Shown: positions 25,817-34,953, counted from the first letter of the stretch. The stretch: DNA of 64,000 nucleotides from Paenibacillus mangrovi (GCF_022898935.1 NZ_JALIRP010000007.1:309754-373753), one strand, 5' to 3'. The notes: a model not told the origin generated them from the sequence alone. Numbers and translations: made by a program.

Positions 25817-26908
25817 TTATGCAGGGTTCCCCCTGCTCGATGAACGTACGACCAGTTTGGTACTCATCTGAATCTGATGTCCTGTGCCGCCATCCTGCTT
25901 GGGATGATCCTCTGACACTGAATCCGTTAACAGCAGCTTGGCTGCCATCATGCCCATCTGGTAAAAAGGTACGGAAACACTCGTCAGCGGAGGATCTGTA
26001 ATTCTCGCGCCGTCTGAATCATCGCAGCCCACAATCGCAATGTCTTTGCCCGGATGCATGCCCAAATCCCGAAACCCCTGCATCAGCCCGATGGCCATTC
26101 GGTCATTGGCAGCGAACACAGCATCAATATGATCTTTATTTCTAAAGAATCGCTTGGCCGCCTCATATCCGCTTGTTCTGCTGTAATTTCCTGAATCCAG
26201 CCACTCTGGAGGGATTGCTTCGGTCAAACTTGCAGCCGGATTAATAATTCCTGCTTCGGACATCGCACGTACATATCCCTTCAAGCGGTCCAAACTGTTC
26301 GAATATTCCGGCGGACCATTCAAAAAAGCGATCTTCCGGTAGCCCTCTTCCAGTAAATGTTTCACCGCTTCATAGGCCCCCTGCTCATGATCCGCATCCA
26401 CTTCAAGGAATCGCTCCCCTTCAAAATGCTGATTCACTAAGCAAAAAGGATGTCCCGCTTCTTCCAGCGCTTTCAATGCTTTCCGTTCGGCAGGAGTATC
26501 TGTCGTTCCAAGCAAAATGCAAGCATCCACCTTATGAGACCGGAACAAATCCATGTAACCGTTCTCAACTCCTGGCTTACGAAAGATGAGCAGCATGTCG
26601 TACCCGAGTCCTCTTACCTGTTCGCCAATTCCGTTCAAAATCTCCGAGAAGTAATACGTCGAAAAGATATGCACTTTCGGTACGTACGGAAGAATAACTC
26701 CTAAATTCCCGCTCCGCCTGCGGGCAAAGCTTTGTGCTAGCGCATTGGGATAGTAGCCGAGGATCTCCGCTGCTTCAAGGACCTTTCGCTTCGTGTCCTC
26801 CCTGATCGGTCCGACATTGTTCAGTACGCGGGATACCGTAGCTTCTGAGACTCCGGCCATCTTGGCAACTTCTTTTCTAGTGACGATATGGAGCCACACC
26901 CTTCCCAA
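25817..26908 (-). CDS. LacI-family transcriptional regulator
   Basis: About 360 residues: the DNA-binding helix-turn-helix TRKEVAKMAGVSEATVSRVL, the hinge PNALAQSFARRRSGNLGVIL, and a periplasmic-binding-protein-like sensor domain (VFAANDRMAIGLMQGFRDLG, VGCDDSDGARITDPPLTSV). It is the likely controller of the downstream Gfo/Idh-ThuA-Gfo/Idh genes. The start is odd: no ATG lies ahead of the helix-turn-helix in this frame, only TTG at 26908 and GTG at 26899, neither with a good ribosome binding site; GGGAAGGG lies just upstream of the GTG. Start choice is therefore uncertain. Confidence 0.9.
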   Translation of the reverse strand: MGRVWLHIVTRKEVAKMAGVSEATVSRVLNNVGPIREDTKRKVLEAAEILGYYPNALAQSFARRRSGNLGVILPYVPKVHIFSTYYFSEILNGIGEQVRGLGYDMLLIFRKPGVENGYMDLFRSHKVDACILLGTTDTPAERKALKALEEAGHPFCLVNQHFEGERFLEVDADHEQGAYEAVKHLLEEGYRKIAFLNGPPEYSNSLDRLKGYVRAMSEAGIINPAASLTEAIPPEWLDSGNYSRTSGYEAAKRFFRNKDHIDAVFAANDRMAIGLMQGFRDLGMHPGKDIAIVGCDDSDGARITDPPLTSVSVPFYQMGMMAAKLLLTDSVSEDHPKQDGGTGHQIQMSTKLVVRSSSRGNPA

Positions 26909-27003
26909 ATGCTGTATTCATGTTGAAATAACCTAATTTTTAAAATTTATGTACGCGCGTTCATTATCGCTCGGATCTTGCCTTTATGTCAAGGGGATAG
27001 AGT

Positions 27004-27045
27004 AAAAAAAAAAAGCGGTGTATTGCATATGCTATACGCTCGCTT
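27004..27045 (-). terminator. Rho-independent terminator
   Basis: On the minus strand AAGCG-GTAT pairs imperfectly with ATAC-CGCTT and is followed by a run of about 11 T. It lies directly after the keto-acid decarboxylase stop. Confidence 0.8.
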
Positions 27046-27069
27046 CTTCTTTGTTTTTTAGATTTATCG

Positions 27070-28776
27070 TCAACTCCGCTGTTTCTCCTGTTGCTCCATA
27101 TAATTACGCATTTTATGCATATAGTCTGGGGCATCCATCGGGTCGCTAACCATCATCTCAATGATGCATAACCTGCGGCTGCACTCGTTCTCCGCTTGGC
27201 TGATCGCCTCATCCAGCTCCGTATTGGTGCGTACGGTTACCGTGAACGCTTCGCCTCCGAAAGCCTCCGCGAGTTTCGTATAAGACCAGTTCGGGACATT
27301 ATTGTAGGTCTGGTTTTCGGTTTTTACATTCAAATATTTCTCGATCGTATATCCATTGTTATTGAGCACGAAAATGATCGGCTTACAGGAATAATACAGC
27401 ATCGAGCTGATTTCCTGGGCCGTAAGCTGCAACGATCCGTCTCCCGTAAAGAGAAGCACCCTTCTTGCCGGTGCAGCAATACACGCCCCATAAGCGGCTG
27501 GCGTTGCATAACCAATGGACTGCCATCCACCATCGGCAATATACGTTATGTCATGCGGCAGTTGTACCTGAGACATTCCGTAATAGAAGGTACCTGTTTC
27601 CGGTATCACAATATCTCCATCTTTCAGCATACGCTGAAACCGGGGATAGTAGGATGAAGCCGCGATCGGTTCATTGGGATCGCCTATCATCATATCGTAT
27701 GGGCTCTTTATTTTTGTAACTGTGTCCTGCTGCTTGTATCCGATTTTTTGTAAGGCTAATAACATTTCCTCAGCCAATACATTCGGATATTCCGCTTCTC
27801 CGACCTTGACTTGCTCCGGTTGAATCTCAATCACCTGGAGTGGATTTAACTTAGCAGTGAAATTCGCTGTATTCGTATCCGCCCATACTAAGCCGATAGC
27901 GATCACGCAATCCGCTTTTTCTACGGCATCGCGCACTTCCGGGCTGCCGAAAGCCCCACCGTACATACCAATGAACAACGGATGGCTTTCATCCAAAGAG
28001 CCTTTTCCGAACATCGTTGATGCCACCGGAACGTTCATCGCTTCAACAAGCTTGCGCACGTACTCCTCCCAATGGAACCGCTGCGTTTTGACATCTGCCA
28101 AAATGACCGTATGCTCGGCCTGATTCAGCATCTGCTTGATATGCTCCACAGCCGCTTGAAGAGTTTTCGGATTCGTTGAAGTTTTGGGAATTACTGCTGC
28201 ATGATGAGCCATGATCGGCTTCATGACCAGATCATCGGCCACAACCAGATATACTGGTTTTTTCTTCTGCTTGGCGATGTGAATTGCGTTTGGAATTTCA
28301 ATAGCTGCGTTCTCGGGAGTAAGCACAGTGGTATACGCCGTGATCGGCTCATACACCTTCCGGAACACATCGAAATTACCATCCATCAGCGTATGATGCA
28401 TCAATTTGTGCGCTTTCTGATCCTTATCCGGCGGCGAGCCGACAATATGAATGATCGGAACGTGTTCGCTGTTCGCGCCCGCAATCGCATTGCATGCGCT
28501 CATTTCGCCGACGCCAAACGTGGTAATAAGCGCAGAAATCCCTCTTAATCTCGCATAGGCGTCGGCAGCGTATCCGGAGTTCAACTCATTCCTACCGTTC
28601 ACAAAACGTATTCCTGCATATCGTTCAAGCGTATCAAGCAATGTGAAATTATAATCACCTGGCACACCAAAAATATCAGTGATTCCCTCCTGCCTCAAAC
28701 AATCAAACAGATACTCTCCTAGCGGCTTTGGGCTCATCGGTATTTGCCCGGCATTGGAGTTGTCTGTGTTCTCCAT
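27070..28776 (-). CDS. Thiamine-diphosphate keto-acid decarboxylase (Pdc/IpdC/KivD class)
   Basis: A 568-residue ThDP enzyme. The N-terminal domain has DIFGVPGDYNFTLLDTLE and NELNSGYAADAYAR with the cofactor-activating Glu. The adjacent His pair in LMHHTLMDG is the hallmark of pyruvate/indolepyruvate/branched-chain keto-acid decarboxylases and is absent from acetolactate synthases. The C-terminal domain has the ThDP motif GDGSLQLTAQEIS...NNNGYT. The products would be aldehydes from pyruvate, indolepyruvate or branched keto acids, which in a soil Paenibacillus could mean indole-acetate or fusel-alcohol formation. GGGAGG lies before the ATG. It stands alone with its own terminator. Substrate undetermined. 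Confidence 0.93.
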   Translation of the reverse strand: MENTDNSNAGQIPMSPKPLGEYLFDCLRQEGITDIFGVPGDYNFTLLDTLERYAGIRFVNGRNELNSGYAADAYARLRGISALITTFGVGEMSACNAIAGANSEHVPIIHIVGSPPDKDQKAHKLMHHTLMDGNFDVFRKVYEPITAYTTVLTPENAAIEIPNAIHIAKQKKKPVYLVVADDLVMKPIMAHHAAVIPKTSTNPKTLQAAVEHIKQMLNQAEHTVILADVKTQRFHWEEYVRKLVEAMNVPVASTMFGKGSLDESHPLFIGMYGGAFGSPEVRDAVEKADCVIAIGLVWADTNTANFTAKLNPLQVIEIQPEQVKVGEAEYPNVLAEEMLLALQKIGYKQQDTVTKIKSPYDMMIGDPNEPIAASSYYPRFQRMLKDGDIVIPETGTFYYGMSQVQLPHDITYIADGGWQSIGYATPAAYGACIAAPARRVLLFTGDGSLQLTAQEISSMLYYSCKPIIFVLNNNGYTIEKYLNVKTENQTYNNVPNWSYTKLAEAFGGEAFTVTVRTNTELDEAISQAENECSRRLCIIEMMVSDPMDAPDYMHKMRNYMEQQEKQRS

Positions 28777-28891
28777 TCATAAACCTCCCAGATTCGGATT
28801 CACAAGTCATGTTCTGTATAACATTACCCTTTTCTGGAAAGGTTATTCGGCTCGGACTTATGCTCAGCAGCTCACGGAAACCGAACAGTCA

Positions 28892-29386
28892 TCAAGCTCC
28901 TTCTTCACACGATCCCATCAACACCTGCTCATGGGTCACTTTTTTCTTCTCACGGCCACCAAGCTTGAATACGATAATGCCTCCAATAATAACAAGTACG
29001 CCGACCAGCTGCTTAAACGTGAAATCGACCTTTTCAAGCCCTAGCCAGCCCATCGAATCAAACAATAACGCAAACCCGAGCTGTGCGCACATGCTGATCG
29101 AAACGCCGAAAGTCGGACCCAGCCGGTTAATTCCCTGCACCATACAAGTCACTACGCCCACACCGAGTAATCCGCTGAACCAATACCACAGCTTCATATG
29201 TTCCAGGTTAAACATTTCCGTCCCTTCAAACACCAGCCCGAGCGTAAAAGATGCCGCAAATCCCAAGCCAAGCACCAAGGTTGTCGTCGTCCAAGAACCC
29301 ACATGCACATTGACTTTATTGTTAAAAATATTTTGCAAACTGACCAGCGATCCTGCCAGCAGCGCAAGTAACAATCCCACAATCAT
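28892..29386 (-). CDS. YdcZ-type small DMT transporter
   Basis: A 164-residue membrane protein with five predicted helices, of the YdcZ/DUF606 branch of the drug/metabolite transporter superfamily: LLALLAGSLVSLQNIFNNKV at the start and LVGVLVIIGGIIVFKLGG at the end. Members of this branch often occur as pairs, and a second one lies at 30167-30592, on the far side of the Crp/Fnr gene. AGGAGAG lies eight bases before the ATG. The substrate is unknown. Confidence 0.85.
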   Translation of the reverse strand: MIVGLLLALLAGSLVSLQNIFNNKVNVHVGSWTTTTLVLGLGFAASFTLGLVFEGTEMFNLEHMKLWYWFSGLLGVGVVTCMVQGINRLGPTFGVSISMCAQLGFALLFDSMGWLGLEKVDFTFKQLVGVLVIIGGIIVFKLGGREKKKVTHEQVLMGSCEEGA

Positions 29387-29411
29387 GTTTATGACTCTCC
29401 TATCCCATCCG

Positions 29412-30110
29412 TTATTCGTATATACTGTGACCCGCGATTGTCTTTAACCGCTCACGATCCTTCACATGAATGAAGCCTTTGCCCCGCTCCAGAATCCCTT
29501 CACTGCACAGCTGTAAAATCACCCGGTTCAAATGCCTATAGCTCGTTCCGATCAGGTTTGCTGCATCCCGTAGCTCGGATGTGCTGAGCTGCCCTCTGTA
29601 CAACACGTCGGTCGGATCATATGTAACCGATAAGATATAGCTGGCGAGCCTTACCTCCACCGGATACATGAGGTTGAAGCTGAGCGCATTGGATTTCATA
29701 TAGAACTTTCCCGTAATGATTTTCAGTAAAAATTGTAGGAGCGGCATGTGCTCTTTACCGTACTTTTTCAGCCATTGATGATGAATCCCAATCATCCATA
29801 CTGGCGATACCGCTTCTACCGTGTTGATAAAATCCGCTTCCTGAATATATTCAATATCGCCAATAACCTCGAGGGCGTTCTTAAATGAAATGATAAGTGT
29901 CTTGCCTTCCGTCGAAGTGTTGTACACCTTAATTTTTCCTTTCACGAGAACGTACAAAACATGTGACGGCTGTCCCTGAGAACAGATCTGCTCCCCTTTT
30001 TCATAACTAAGCAGACACATATGTGAAACCAGTTGTTCATTAAAAATGGCGTCCAGTTGATGAAGCTTTATATATTCAGCGAGCTGTGTTTGATCTTTAA
30101 TCTTTTTCAT
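29412..30110 (-). CDS. Crp/Fnr-family transcriptional regulator
   Basis: About 232 residues: a cyclic-nucleotide-binding-type beta barrel (LLSYEKGEQICSQGQPSHVL, YVLVKGKIKVYNTSTEGK) followed by a helix-turn-helix (LSTSELRDAANLIGTSYRHLNRVI). No cluster of N-terminal cysteines is present, so it is not an Fnr-type oxygen sensor. It shares the YeiL-like layout. ATG at 30110 is preferred (nine bases after GGGGG) over ATG at 30119. It is sandwiched between two YdcZ-type transporter genes in one direction and probably controls them. Confidence 0.9.
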   Translation of the reverse strand: MKKIKDQTQLAEYIKLHQLDAIFNEQLVSHMCLLSYEKGEQICSQGQPSHVLYVLVKGKIKVYNTSTEGKTLIISFKNALEVIGDIEYIQEADFINTVEAVSPVWMIGIHHQWLKKYGKEHMPLLQFLLKIITGKFYMKSNALSFNLMYPVEVRLASYILSVTYDPTDVLYRGQLSTSELRDAANLIGTSYRHLNRVILQLCSEGILERGKGFIHVKDRERLKTIAGHSIYE

Positions 30111-30166
30111 GCATGGCATCCCCCAGGCTTTAAATGTGCTGCATATGATCCCGGTTGATTATACCT

Positions 30167-30592
30167 TTAAAATTTCAGGATCACCACACCTGCAATCATC
30201 AAGCTGAGACCAATAAATTGAGGAAGTCTCATTTTCTTCTTCTCCATGCCAAACCATCCGAAATGGTCGATCAGGAAAGTCAGCGCCAGTTGTGCGATGA
30301 TAACCAGTGCCACGGTGAGCGTCACCCCAATATGCTGTATCGCTGTCACGTTGCTGAAAATAACAACTGCCGCGTAAGCTCCCGCACTCAAATATAAAGG
30401 TTTGACCTGTTTGAAGCCGTGCCATTTAAAATCTCGCATGATCAGAAGGACTAAAAGTGCCGCTATAAAGCCTGTGAACTGAGTCACCGCGGCTGCCTGC
30501 CACGTTCCGATCCCTTGGCTTATTCTGGCGTTGGCGACGCCTTGAAGCGTAATGAACGCACCGCCTAAAAATGCAAAAATAATTCCTTTCAT
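30167..30592 (-). CDS. YdcZ-type small DMT transporter
   Basis: A 141-residue protein with about five membrane helices: MKGIIFAFLGGAFITLQGVA, GTWQAAAVTQFTGFIAALLV and LPQFIGLSLMIAGVVILKF. It is a paralogue of the 28892-29386 product and probably forms a heteromeric transporter with it, as paired small DMT proteins do. GAGGAG precedes the ATG. It is the first gene of the transporter-regulator-transporter group and is preceded by two abutting palindromes. Confidence 0.87.
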   Translation of the reverse strand: MKGIIFAFLGGAFITLQGVANARISQGIGTWQAAAVTQFTGFIAALLVLLIMRDFKWHGFKQVKPLYLSAGAYAAVVIFSNVTAIQHIGVTLTVALVIIAQLALTFLIDHFGWFGMEKKKMRLPQFIGLSLMIAGVVILKF

Positions 30593-30657
30593 CTAACGTA
30601 TCTCCTCAGCAAGTGTTATTTGATAATCATTAAATAATAAATACCTGCTTCTAAGAA

Positions 30658-30684
30658 AGGACATATGTCCTGAATTGCAATTCA
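30658..30684. promoter_or_regulatory. Two abutting palindromes, candidate Crp/Fnr operator
   Basis: AGGACATATGTCCT (30658-30671) and TGAATTGCAATTCA (30671-30684) are each perfect 14-bp palindromes sharing one base. They lie 66-92 bases upstream of the first YdcZ gene and within the region shared with chrA. Which regulator binds is inference. Confidence 0.5.
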
Positions 30685-30845
30685 TATCAGAAACGACTCA
30701 ATTCAGTGACACAGGCTACAGCAATATTTTCCTTTACTACAGCTGATCCCATTCGATAAGATATAAAATGAAAGATTAATGTATTTACGGAAAGTGGCAC
30801 ATTTGTTTGCAAACTAAAACACCATAACTCCGCAGGAGGCATGCT

Positions 30846-32030
30846 ATGAGCCATCAACCTAGCAAAATCAGAGCTTTACTTGAAGTGTTGGCCGTTTCAA
30901 CAAAACTGGGATTGACCTCGTTCGGGGGACCGATCGCCCATCTCGGGTATTTTCACAATGAATATATACGGAAACGAAGGTGGATGGACGAACACAGTTA
31001 CGCGGATCTTGTGGCGCTTTGTCAGATGCTTCCCGGGCCAGCTAGCAGTCAAGTCGGAATCGGTATCGGCGTATTTCGCGCAGGTCTGCTTGGCGGTCTG
31101 ACCGCATGGATCGGTTTCACGCTTCCTTCTGTCATTGCGATGATCCTGTTTGCTTTTTTACTGCAAGGGTATGATATAGGAAGCCAAGGCTGGATCCACG
31201 GCTTGAAAATTGTTGCTGTAGCCATAGTGGCTCAAGCTGTTCTGGGGATGGGACAAAAGCTCACGCCTGATAAAGGCCGAGTGACCATTGCGATCATTGT
31301 CGCCACGATCACTCTACTATGGCAAAATCCGTGGAGCCAGGTTCTGCTTATTGCGGCGGCGGGTTGCGCAGGGACGTGGCTGTATCGAAAAAAAGACCTC
31401 CCGAGTTCCCCAAGTTTATCTGTGCCTATCAGCCGCACTTTTGCCGCTGGTTGTCTGGTCCTATTTTTCGGACTTTTATTTGCCTTGCCGCTGCTCACAC
31501 GCTATTCGTCCGATGGATGGCTCTCATTTTTCGATAGTTTCTATCGTTCAGGCTCCCTCGTATTTGGCGGAGGGCATGTTGTATTGCCGCTACTGGAACA
31601 AGAAGTCGTTTCGGCAGGCTGGGTGAATAAAGAAGATTTCCTGGCCGGTTACGGTGCGGTTCAAGCCGTTCCAGGACCGCTCTTTACCTTTGCCGCTTAT
31701 TTGGGTACCATGGCAAAAGGGATACCTGGAGCGTTGGTCGCAACGGCAGCCATCTTTTTGCCTGCATTTTTGCTCGTGATCGGTGCGCTGCCTTTCTGGA
31801 GCTCTCTGCGTCAGAACCGCCATTTCCAAGGGGCTTTGACGGGGATCAATGCTGCAGTGGTTGGAATCTTGTTTGCCGCTCTGTACAATCCGCTGTGGAC
31901 GACCGCTATACTGAGTCCTTGGGATTTTGCTCTGGCATCTATCTTGTTTGTCATGCTCGTTTTTTGGAAGCTGCCGCCTTGGGTTATTGTCTTAACCGGT
32001 GCTTCAGGCGGGATGTTAGCGGGGCTCTAA
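30846..32030 (+). CDS. chrA: Chromate transporter ChrA, two-domain form
   Basis: A 394-residue CHR-superfamily protein with two homologous halves. The first carries LTSFGGPIAHLGYFHNEYI and LCQMLPGPASSQVGIGIG; the second carries SLVFGGGHVVLPLLEQEVV and GYGAVQAVPGPLFTFAAYLG. The FGGP/FGGG and PGP motifs are the family signatures. It exports chromate by proton antiport; some members instead relate to sulfate or unknown anions. AGGAGG lies upstream of the ATG. It is convergent with a DUF1259 gene. Confidence 0.95.
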   Translation: MSHQPSKIRALLEVLAVSTKLGLTSFGGPIAHLGYFHNEYIRKRRWMDEHSYADLVALCQMLPGPASSQVGIGIGVFRAGLLGGLTAWIGFTLPSVIAMILFAFLLQGYDIGSQGWIHGLKIVAVAIVAQAVLGMGQKLTPDKGRVTIAIIVATITLLWQNPWSQVLLIAAAGCAGTWLYRKKDLPSSPSLSVPISRTFAAGCLVLFFGLLFALPLLTRYSSDGWLSFFDSFYRSGSLVFGGGHVVLPLLEQEVVSAGWVNKEDFLAGYGAVQAVPGPLFTFAAYLGTMAKGIPGALVATAAIFLPAFLLVIGALPFWSSLRQNRHFQGALTGINAAVVGILFAALYNPLWTTAILSPWDFALASILFVMLVFWKLPPWVIVLTGASGGMLAGL

Positions 32031-32048
32031 TCATGCGCAAATTAGAAT

Positions 32049-32075
32049 AGGGTGTGAGGATCACATCCTTTTTTC
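32049..32075 (+). terminator. Terminator of chrA
   Basis: GGGTGTGA and TCACATCC flank a three-base loop with one G-U pair, followed by TTTTTT. Confidence 0.8.
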
Positions 32076-32539
32076 TACTTGCTGCTTGTTTTATCAATTG
32101 CTTCTTTGACCGTTCTGGCCAGGGTTTCCGCATCTCCCAGCGCTTGAAAATGCAGATAGAGAATTCGGGGTTGCTCTCCGATGAGATGATTATGCAGAGC
32201 CGATATTTCTATATTACCTTTGCGGAGCGTATCGATGACGGGATTCACTTCGCTGCCTAATAGCGCAAATTCTCCAATGACCGCTGTCTGTTTCCCCACC
32301 CTTTCAAAGTTTGCTCCGAAAGAAAGCTCCACCGCTTCTGGTGACAAGGCGACACCCAAGTTCGAAACGTGAATATTTTTACGAACAATTTCCATTTTAC
32401 ACACGTCATTTTCCTGCTCTACACTTGTGTTAAATACCTTTTCAAATATCCTGCATTGGTTGCTTTCTTTCCCCATTATGGGGGCAGCGGGGATCAGCAG
32501 CATGCACGCAGCAATAATGAATAACATGATCTTTTTCAT
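32075..32539 (-). CDS. DUF1259 (LppY/LpqO-type) secreted protein
   Basis: About 154 residues with a classical N-terminal signal sequence (KKIMLFIIAACMLLIPAAP) and the DUF1259 core: AVIGEFALLGSEVNPVIDTL, then EISALHNHLIGEQPRILYLH with its conserved HNH/H residues. The family has no settled function; a metal- or ligand-binding role is suggested by the invariant His residues. The family normally contains two copies of the domain, whereas this protein has one. ATG at 32539 lies nine bases after GGAGGA; a GTG directly after that site is less likely. It is convergent with chrA. Confidence 0.85.
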   Translation of the reverse strand: MKKIMLFIIAACMLLIPAAPIMGKESNQCRIFEKVFNTSVEQENDVCKMEIVRKNIHVSNLGVALSPEAVELSFGANFERVGKQTAVIGEFALLGSEVNPVIDTLRKGNIEISALHNHLIGEQPRILYLHFQALGDAETLARTVKEAIDKTSSK

Positions 32540-32653
32540 ATAATCCACTCCTCCAATTCATTCGAATTGGCTCTATTGTTACTCAAAACAGGCAAAAAAA
32601 TCCTCATTGCTGTGTGAAATGGAATCATCTTTAGCAATGAGGATTTAGTTCAT

Positions 32654-34570
32654 TTATTGTTTCGCTTCAATTTCGTTCAGAATTCGTTTAGTGATTTCAT
32701 CGATTTTGCTTGAACCTTGATCTCCTTCACCCCGTTTCCTTACAGAAACGCTGGCAGAGTTCTTCTCATTCTCTCCAAGCACCAGCATGTAAGGAACCTT
32801 CTCAAGCTGAGCTTCGCGGATTCTGTAACCGAGCTTTTCATTACGAATATCGATTTCAACCCGGATTCCTGCTTCTTCAAGCGATTTTTTTACCTCAAAA
32901 GCATAATCGACGTAGTTCTCTGAAACAGGCAGCAGCTTTGCTTGAACCGGGGAAAGCCAAAGTGGAAAAGCTCCAGCATAATGCTCTGTCAGCATGCCCA
33001 TGAAACGGTCGATAGAACCATATACTGCACGGTGGATGACAACAGGTCGATGCTTTTGGCTGTCCTCACCGACATATGTGAGATCGAATTTCTCGGGCAT
33101 TTGGAAATCCAGTTGAATCGTACCACACTGCCAGCTCCGTTTAAGGGCATCCAGAATGTGAAAATCAATCTTCGGTCCATAGAATGCGCCATCGCCTTCA
33201 TTAACCCGATATTCAATAGCGCGGTTATCCAACACGCTTTGCAGCGATTTCTCCGCTTGCTCCCAAAGCTCGTCTGATCCCATAGAATCCTCTGGCCGTG
33301 TCGACAGCTCGATTTTGTAATCAAATCCGAACACCTGGTACATATGATCGATCAGCTCGATAATCCGTCCGATTTCCTCCTCAATCTGCTCAGGCAGAAC
33401 GAAGAGATGGGCGTCATCCTGACAGAACGTCCGCACCCGCAGCATGCCGTTCAGCGCTCCGGAGAACTCATGCCGGTGTACTTGACCAAACTCCGATATG
33501 CGGAGCGGAAGATCCCGGTAGGAACGCAGCTTATTTTTGAATATAAGCATATGTCCAGGACAGTTCATCGGCTTTAGTGCATACTTCGTTTCATCCACGT
33601 TCGTGAAGTACATATTGTCCTTGTAATGATCCCAATGTCCGGATTGCTCCCAGACCTGGCTGTTCATCATCAATGGAGTCCGCACTTCATCGTAGTCCCT
33701 TTGTCTTTGCTGCTCGCGTGCGAAATTCTCAAGCTCTGTACGAATCGTCATTCCTTTGGGCAGATAAAAAGGCATTCCGGGCGCTTCTTCCGAGAACATG
33801 AACAGCTCCAGCTGCTTGCCAAGCTTGCGGTGGTCGCGCTTTTTGGCTTCCTCAAGTAAATGAAGATGCTCGTCGAGCTGGGCCTTTTTAGGAAAAGCCG
33901 TTCCGTAAATACGCTGCAGCATTTTGTTGTTCGAGTCTCCACGCCAATAGGCGCCTGACACGTTCAACAGCTTGAAAGCTTTGATCCGGCCCGTAGAAGG
34001 AAGATGTGGCCCGCGGCATAAGTCGAAAAACTCTCCTTGATCGTAAATGGATATGACTGCGTCTTCAGACAAATCACGGATGAGCTCCATTTTCAGCGGA
34101 TCTTCAAGCTCTTCAAAAATTCGAATGGCTTCTTCACGGCTAACGACCCTGCGCACAATCGGCAGATTTTCCTGTGCGATGCTCGCCATTACTTTTTCGA
34201 TGGCTTCGAGATCTTCGGTGGATAACGGCTTTTCGATATCGATATCATAATAAAATCCGTCTTCAATCACCGGTCCGATTCCCAGCTTCACAGCCTGATT
34301 TCCGTAGATCCTTTTGATCGCTTGAGCCATTAGATGAGCTGTACTGTGTCTGTAGATTTCCAGCCCATCCTCACTTTCCAGCGTTACGATTTCAACTTGA
34401 CAGTCGGCTTCGATGGGCTGATTCAGATCGACAGCCTTGCCGTTGATTTTGCCTGCGACCGTATTTTTCTTCAGCGATGGGCTGATGGATTCCGCAATTT
34501 GTTCAACTGTGGTGCCTTTCATATACCTCCTCATAGAACCATCTGGCAGCGAAACTTGAATCTCCATCAT
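32654..34570 (-). CDS. thrS: Threonyl-tRNA synthetase
   Basis: A protein of about 638 residues with the full ThrRS layout. There is a TGS domain (IQVSLPDGSMRRYMKGTTVE), a second additional domain with the editing HSTAHLMAQAIKRIYG, and a class II catalytic core with zinc ligands in KPMNCPGHMLIF, RVRTFCQDDAHLFV and the late H in HRAVYGSIDRFMGMLTEHY. The C-terminal domain binds the anticodon. GGAGGT stands four bases before ATG ATG; either Met (34570 or 34567) could be used. The gene is preceded by a Thr-type T-box leader. Confidence 0.98.
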   Translation of the reverse strand: MMEIQVSLPDGSMRRYMKGTTVEQIAESISPSLKKNTVAGKINGKAVDLNQPIEADCQVEIVTLESEDGLEIYRHSTAHLMAQAIKRIYGNQAVKLGIGPVIEDGFYYDIDIEKPLSTEDLEAIEKVMASIAQENLPIVRRVVSREEAIRIFEELEDPLKMELIRDLSEDAVISIYDQGEFFDLCRGPHLPSTGRIKAFKLLNVSGAYWRGDSNNKMLQRIYGTAFPKKAQLDEHLHLLEEAKKRDHRKLGKQLELFMFSEEAPGMPFYLPKGMTIRTELENFAREQQRQRDYDEVRTPLMMNSQVWEQSGHWDHYKDNMYFTNVDETKYALKPMNCPGHMLIFKNKLRSYRDLPLRISEFGQVHRHEFSGALNGMLRVRTFCQDDAHLFVLPEQIEEEIGRIIELIDHMYQVFGFDYKIELSTRPEDSMGSDELWEQAEKSLQSVLDNRAIEYRVNEGDGAFYGPKIDFHILDALKRSWQCGTIQLDFQMPEKFDLTYVGEDSQKHRPVVIHRAVYGSIDRFMGMLTEHYAGAFPLWLSPVQAKLLPVSENYVDYAFEVKKSLEEAGIRVEIDIRNEKLGYRIREAQLEKVPYMLVLGENEKNSASVSVRKRGEGDQGSSKIDEITKRILNEIEAKQ

Positions 34571-34612
34571 GTTTACCTCCATTTCCTTGATATTTGTTTG
34601 ATTTATGAACGC

Positions 34613-34920
34613 AAAAAAACGCATCTCTCCCTCAAGGGACGAGTGCGTTCAGCTCGTGGTTCCACCCTAAATTCAACCTGCAGTCATCCAGCCTCGGCCG
34701 CTGGCCAAAGTTGCAGATGCAGGTTCTCATTGGTATCCTGTAACGGGGATAAACCGGTGCCGCTTACTGCCGCTCCATACCAAGGTGCGGGTTCAACGCC
34801 ACGGCTACAAAGGGGTAATTTCAAACCGTTTTCCGGAGAAGCTTTCAGCCGGGACTTCTCTCTCTGGGCCGCTCGTGTAAGAAATCATGTCTTTGATCAA
34901 TGCCAAATGTTGAATTAACG
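34613..34920 (-). ncRNA. T-box leader of thrS
   Basis: The leader on the minus strand contains the T-box core AGGGTGGAACCACG (34668-34655). It is followed by a terminator (ACGCACTCGTCCC with GGGAGAGATGCGT and a run of seven T, 34649-34613). Stem I sequence with AGAGAG and a GAAATTACC segment lies upstream; ACC at 34816-34814 is the probable threonine specifier codon. Uncharged tRNA-Thr would stabilise the antiterminator and raise ThrRS synthesis. The exact 5' boundary is estimated from the promoter. Confidence 0.93.
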
Positions 34921-34925
34921 TTATT

Positions 34926-34953
34926 ATAATACACGGCCTTATGATTAAGTCAA
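34926..34953 (-). promoter_or_regulatory. Promoter of the thrS T-box transcript
   Basis: TTGACT (34953-34948) with TATTAT (34931-34926) at 16-base spacing, or TATAAT (34928-34923) at 19, directly upstream of the leader. Confidence 0.65.

Noticed and set aside
28728..29447. 239-codon plus-strand open frame antisense to the YdcZ-type gene and neighbours
   Set aside because: It mirrors a well-supported minus-strand gene, has Ser/Pro/Thr-rich shadow composition and no start signal.
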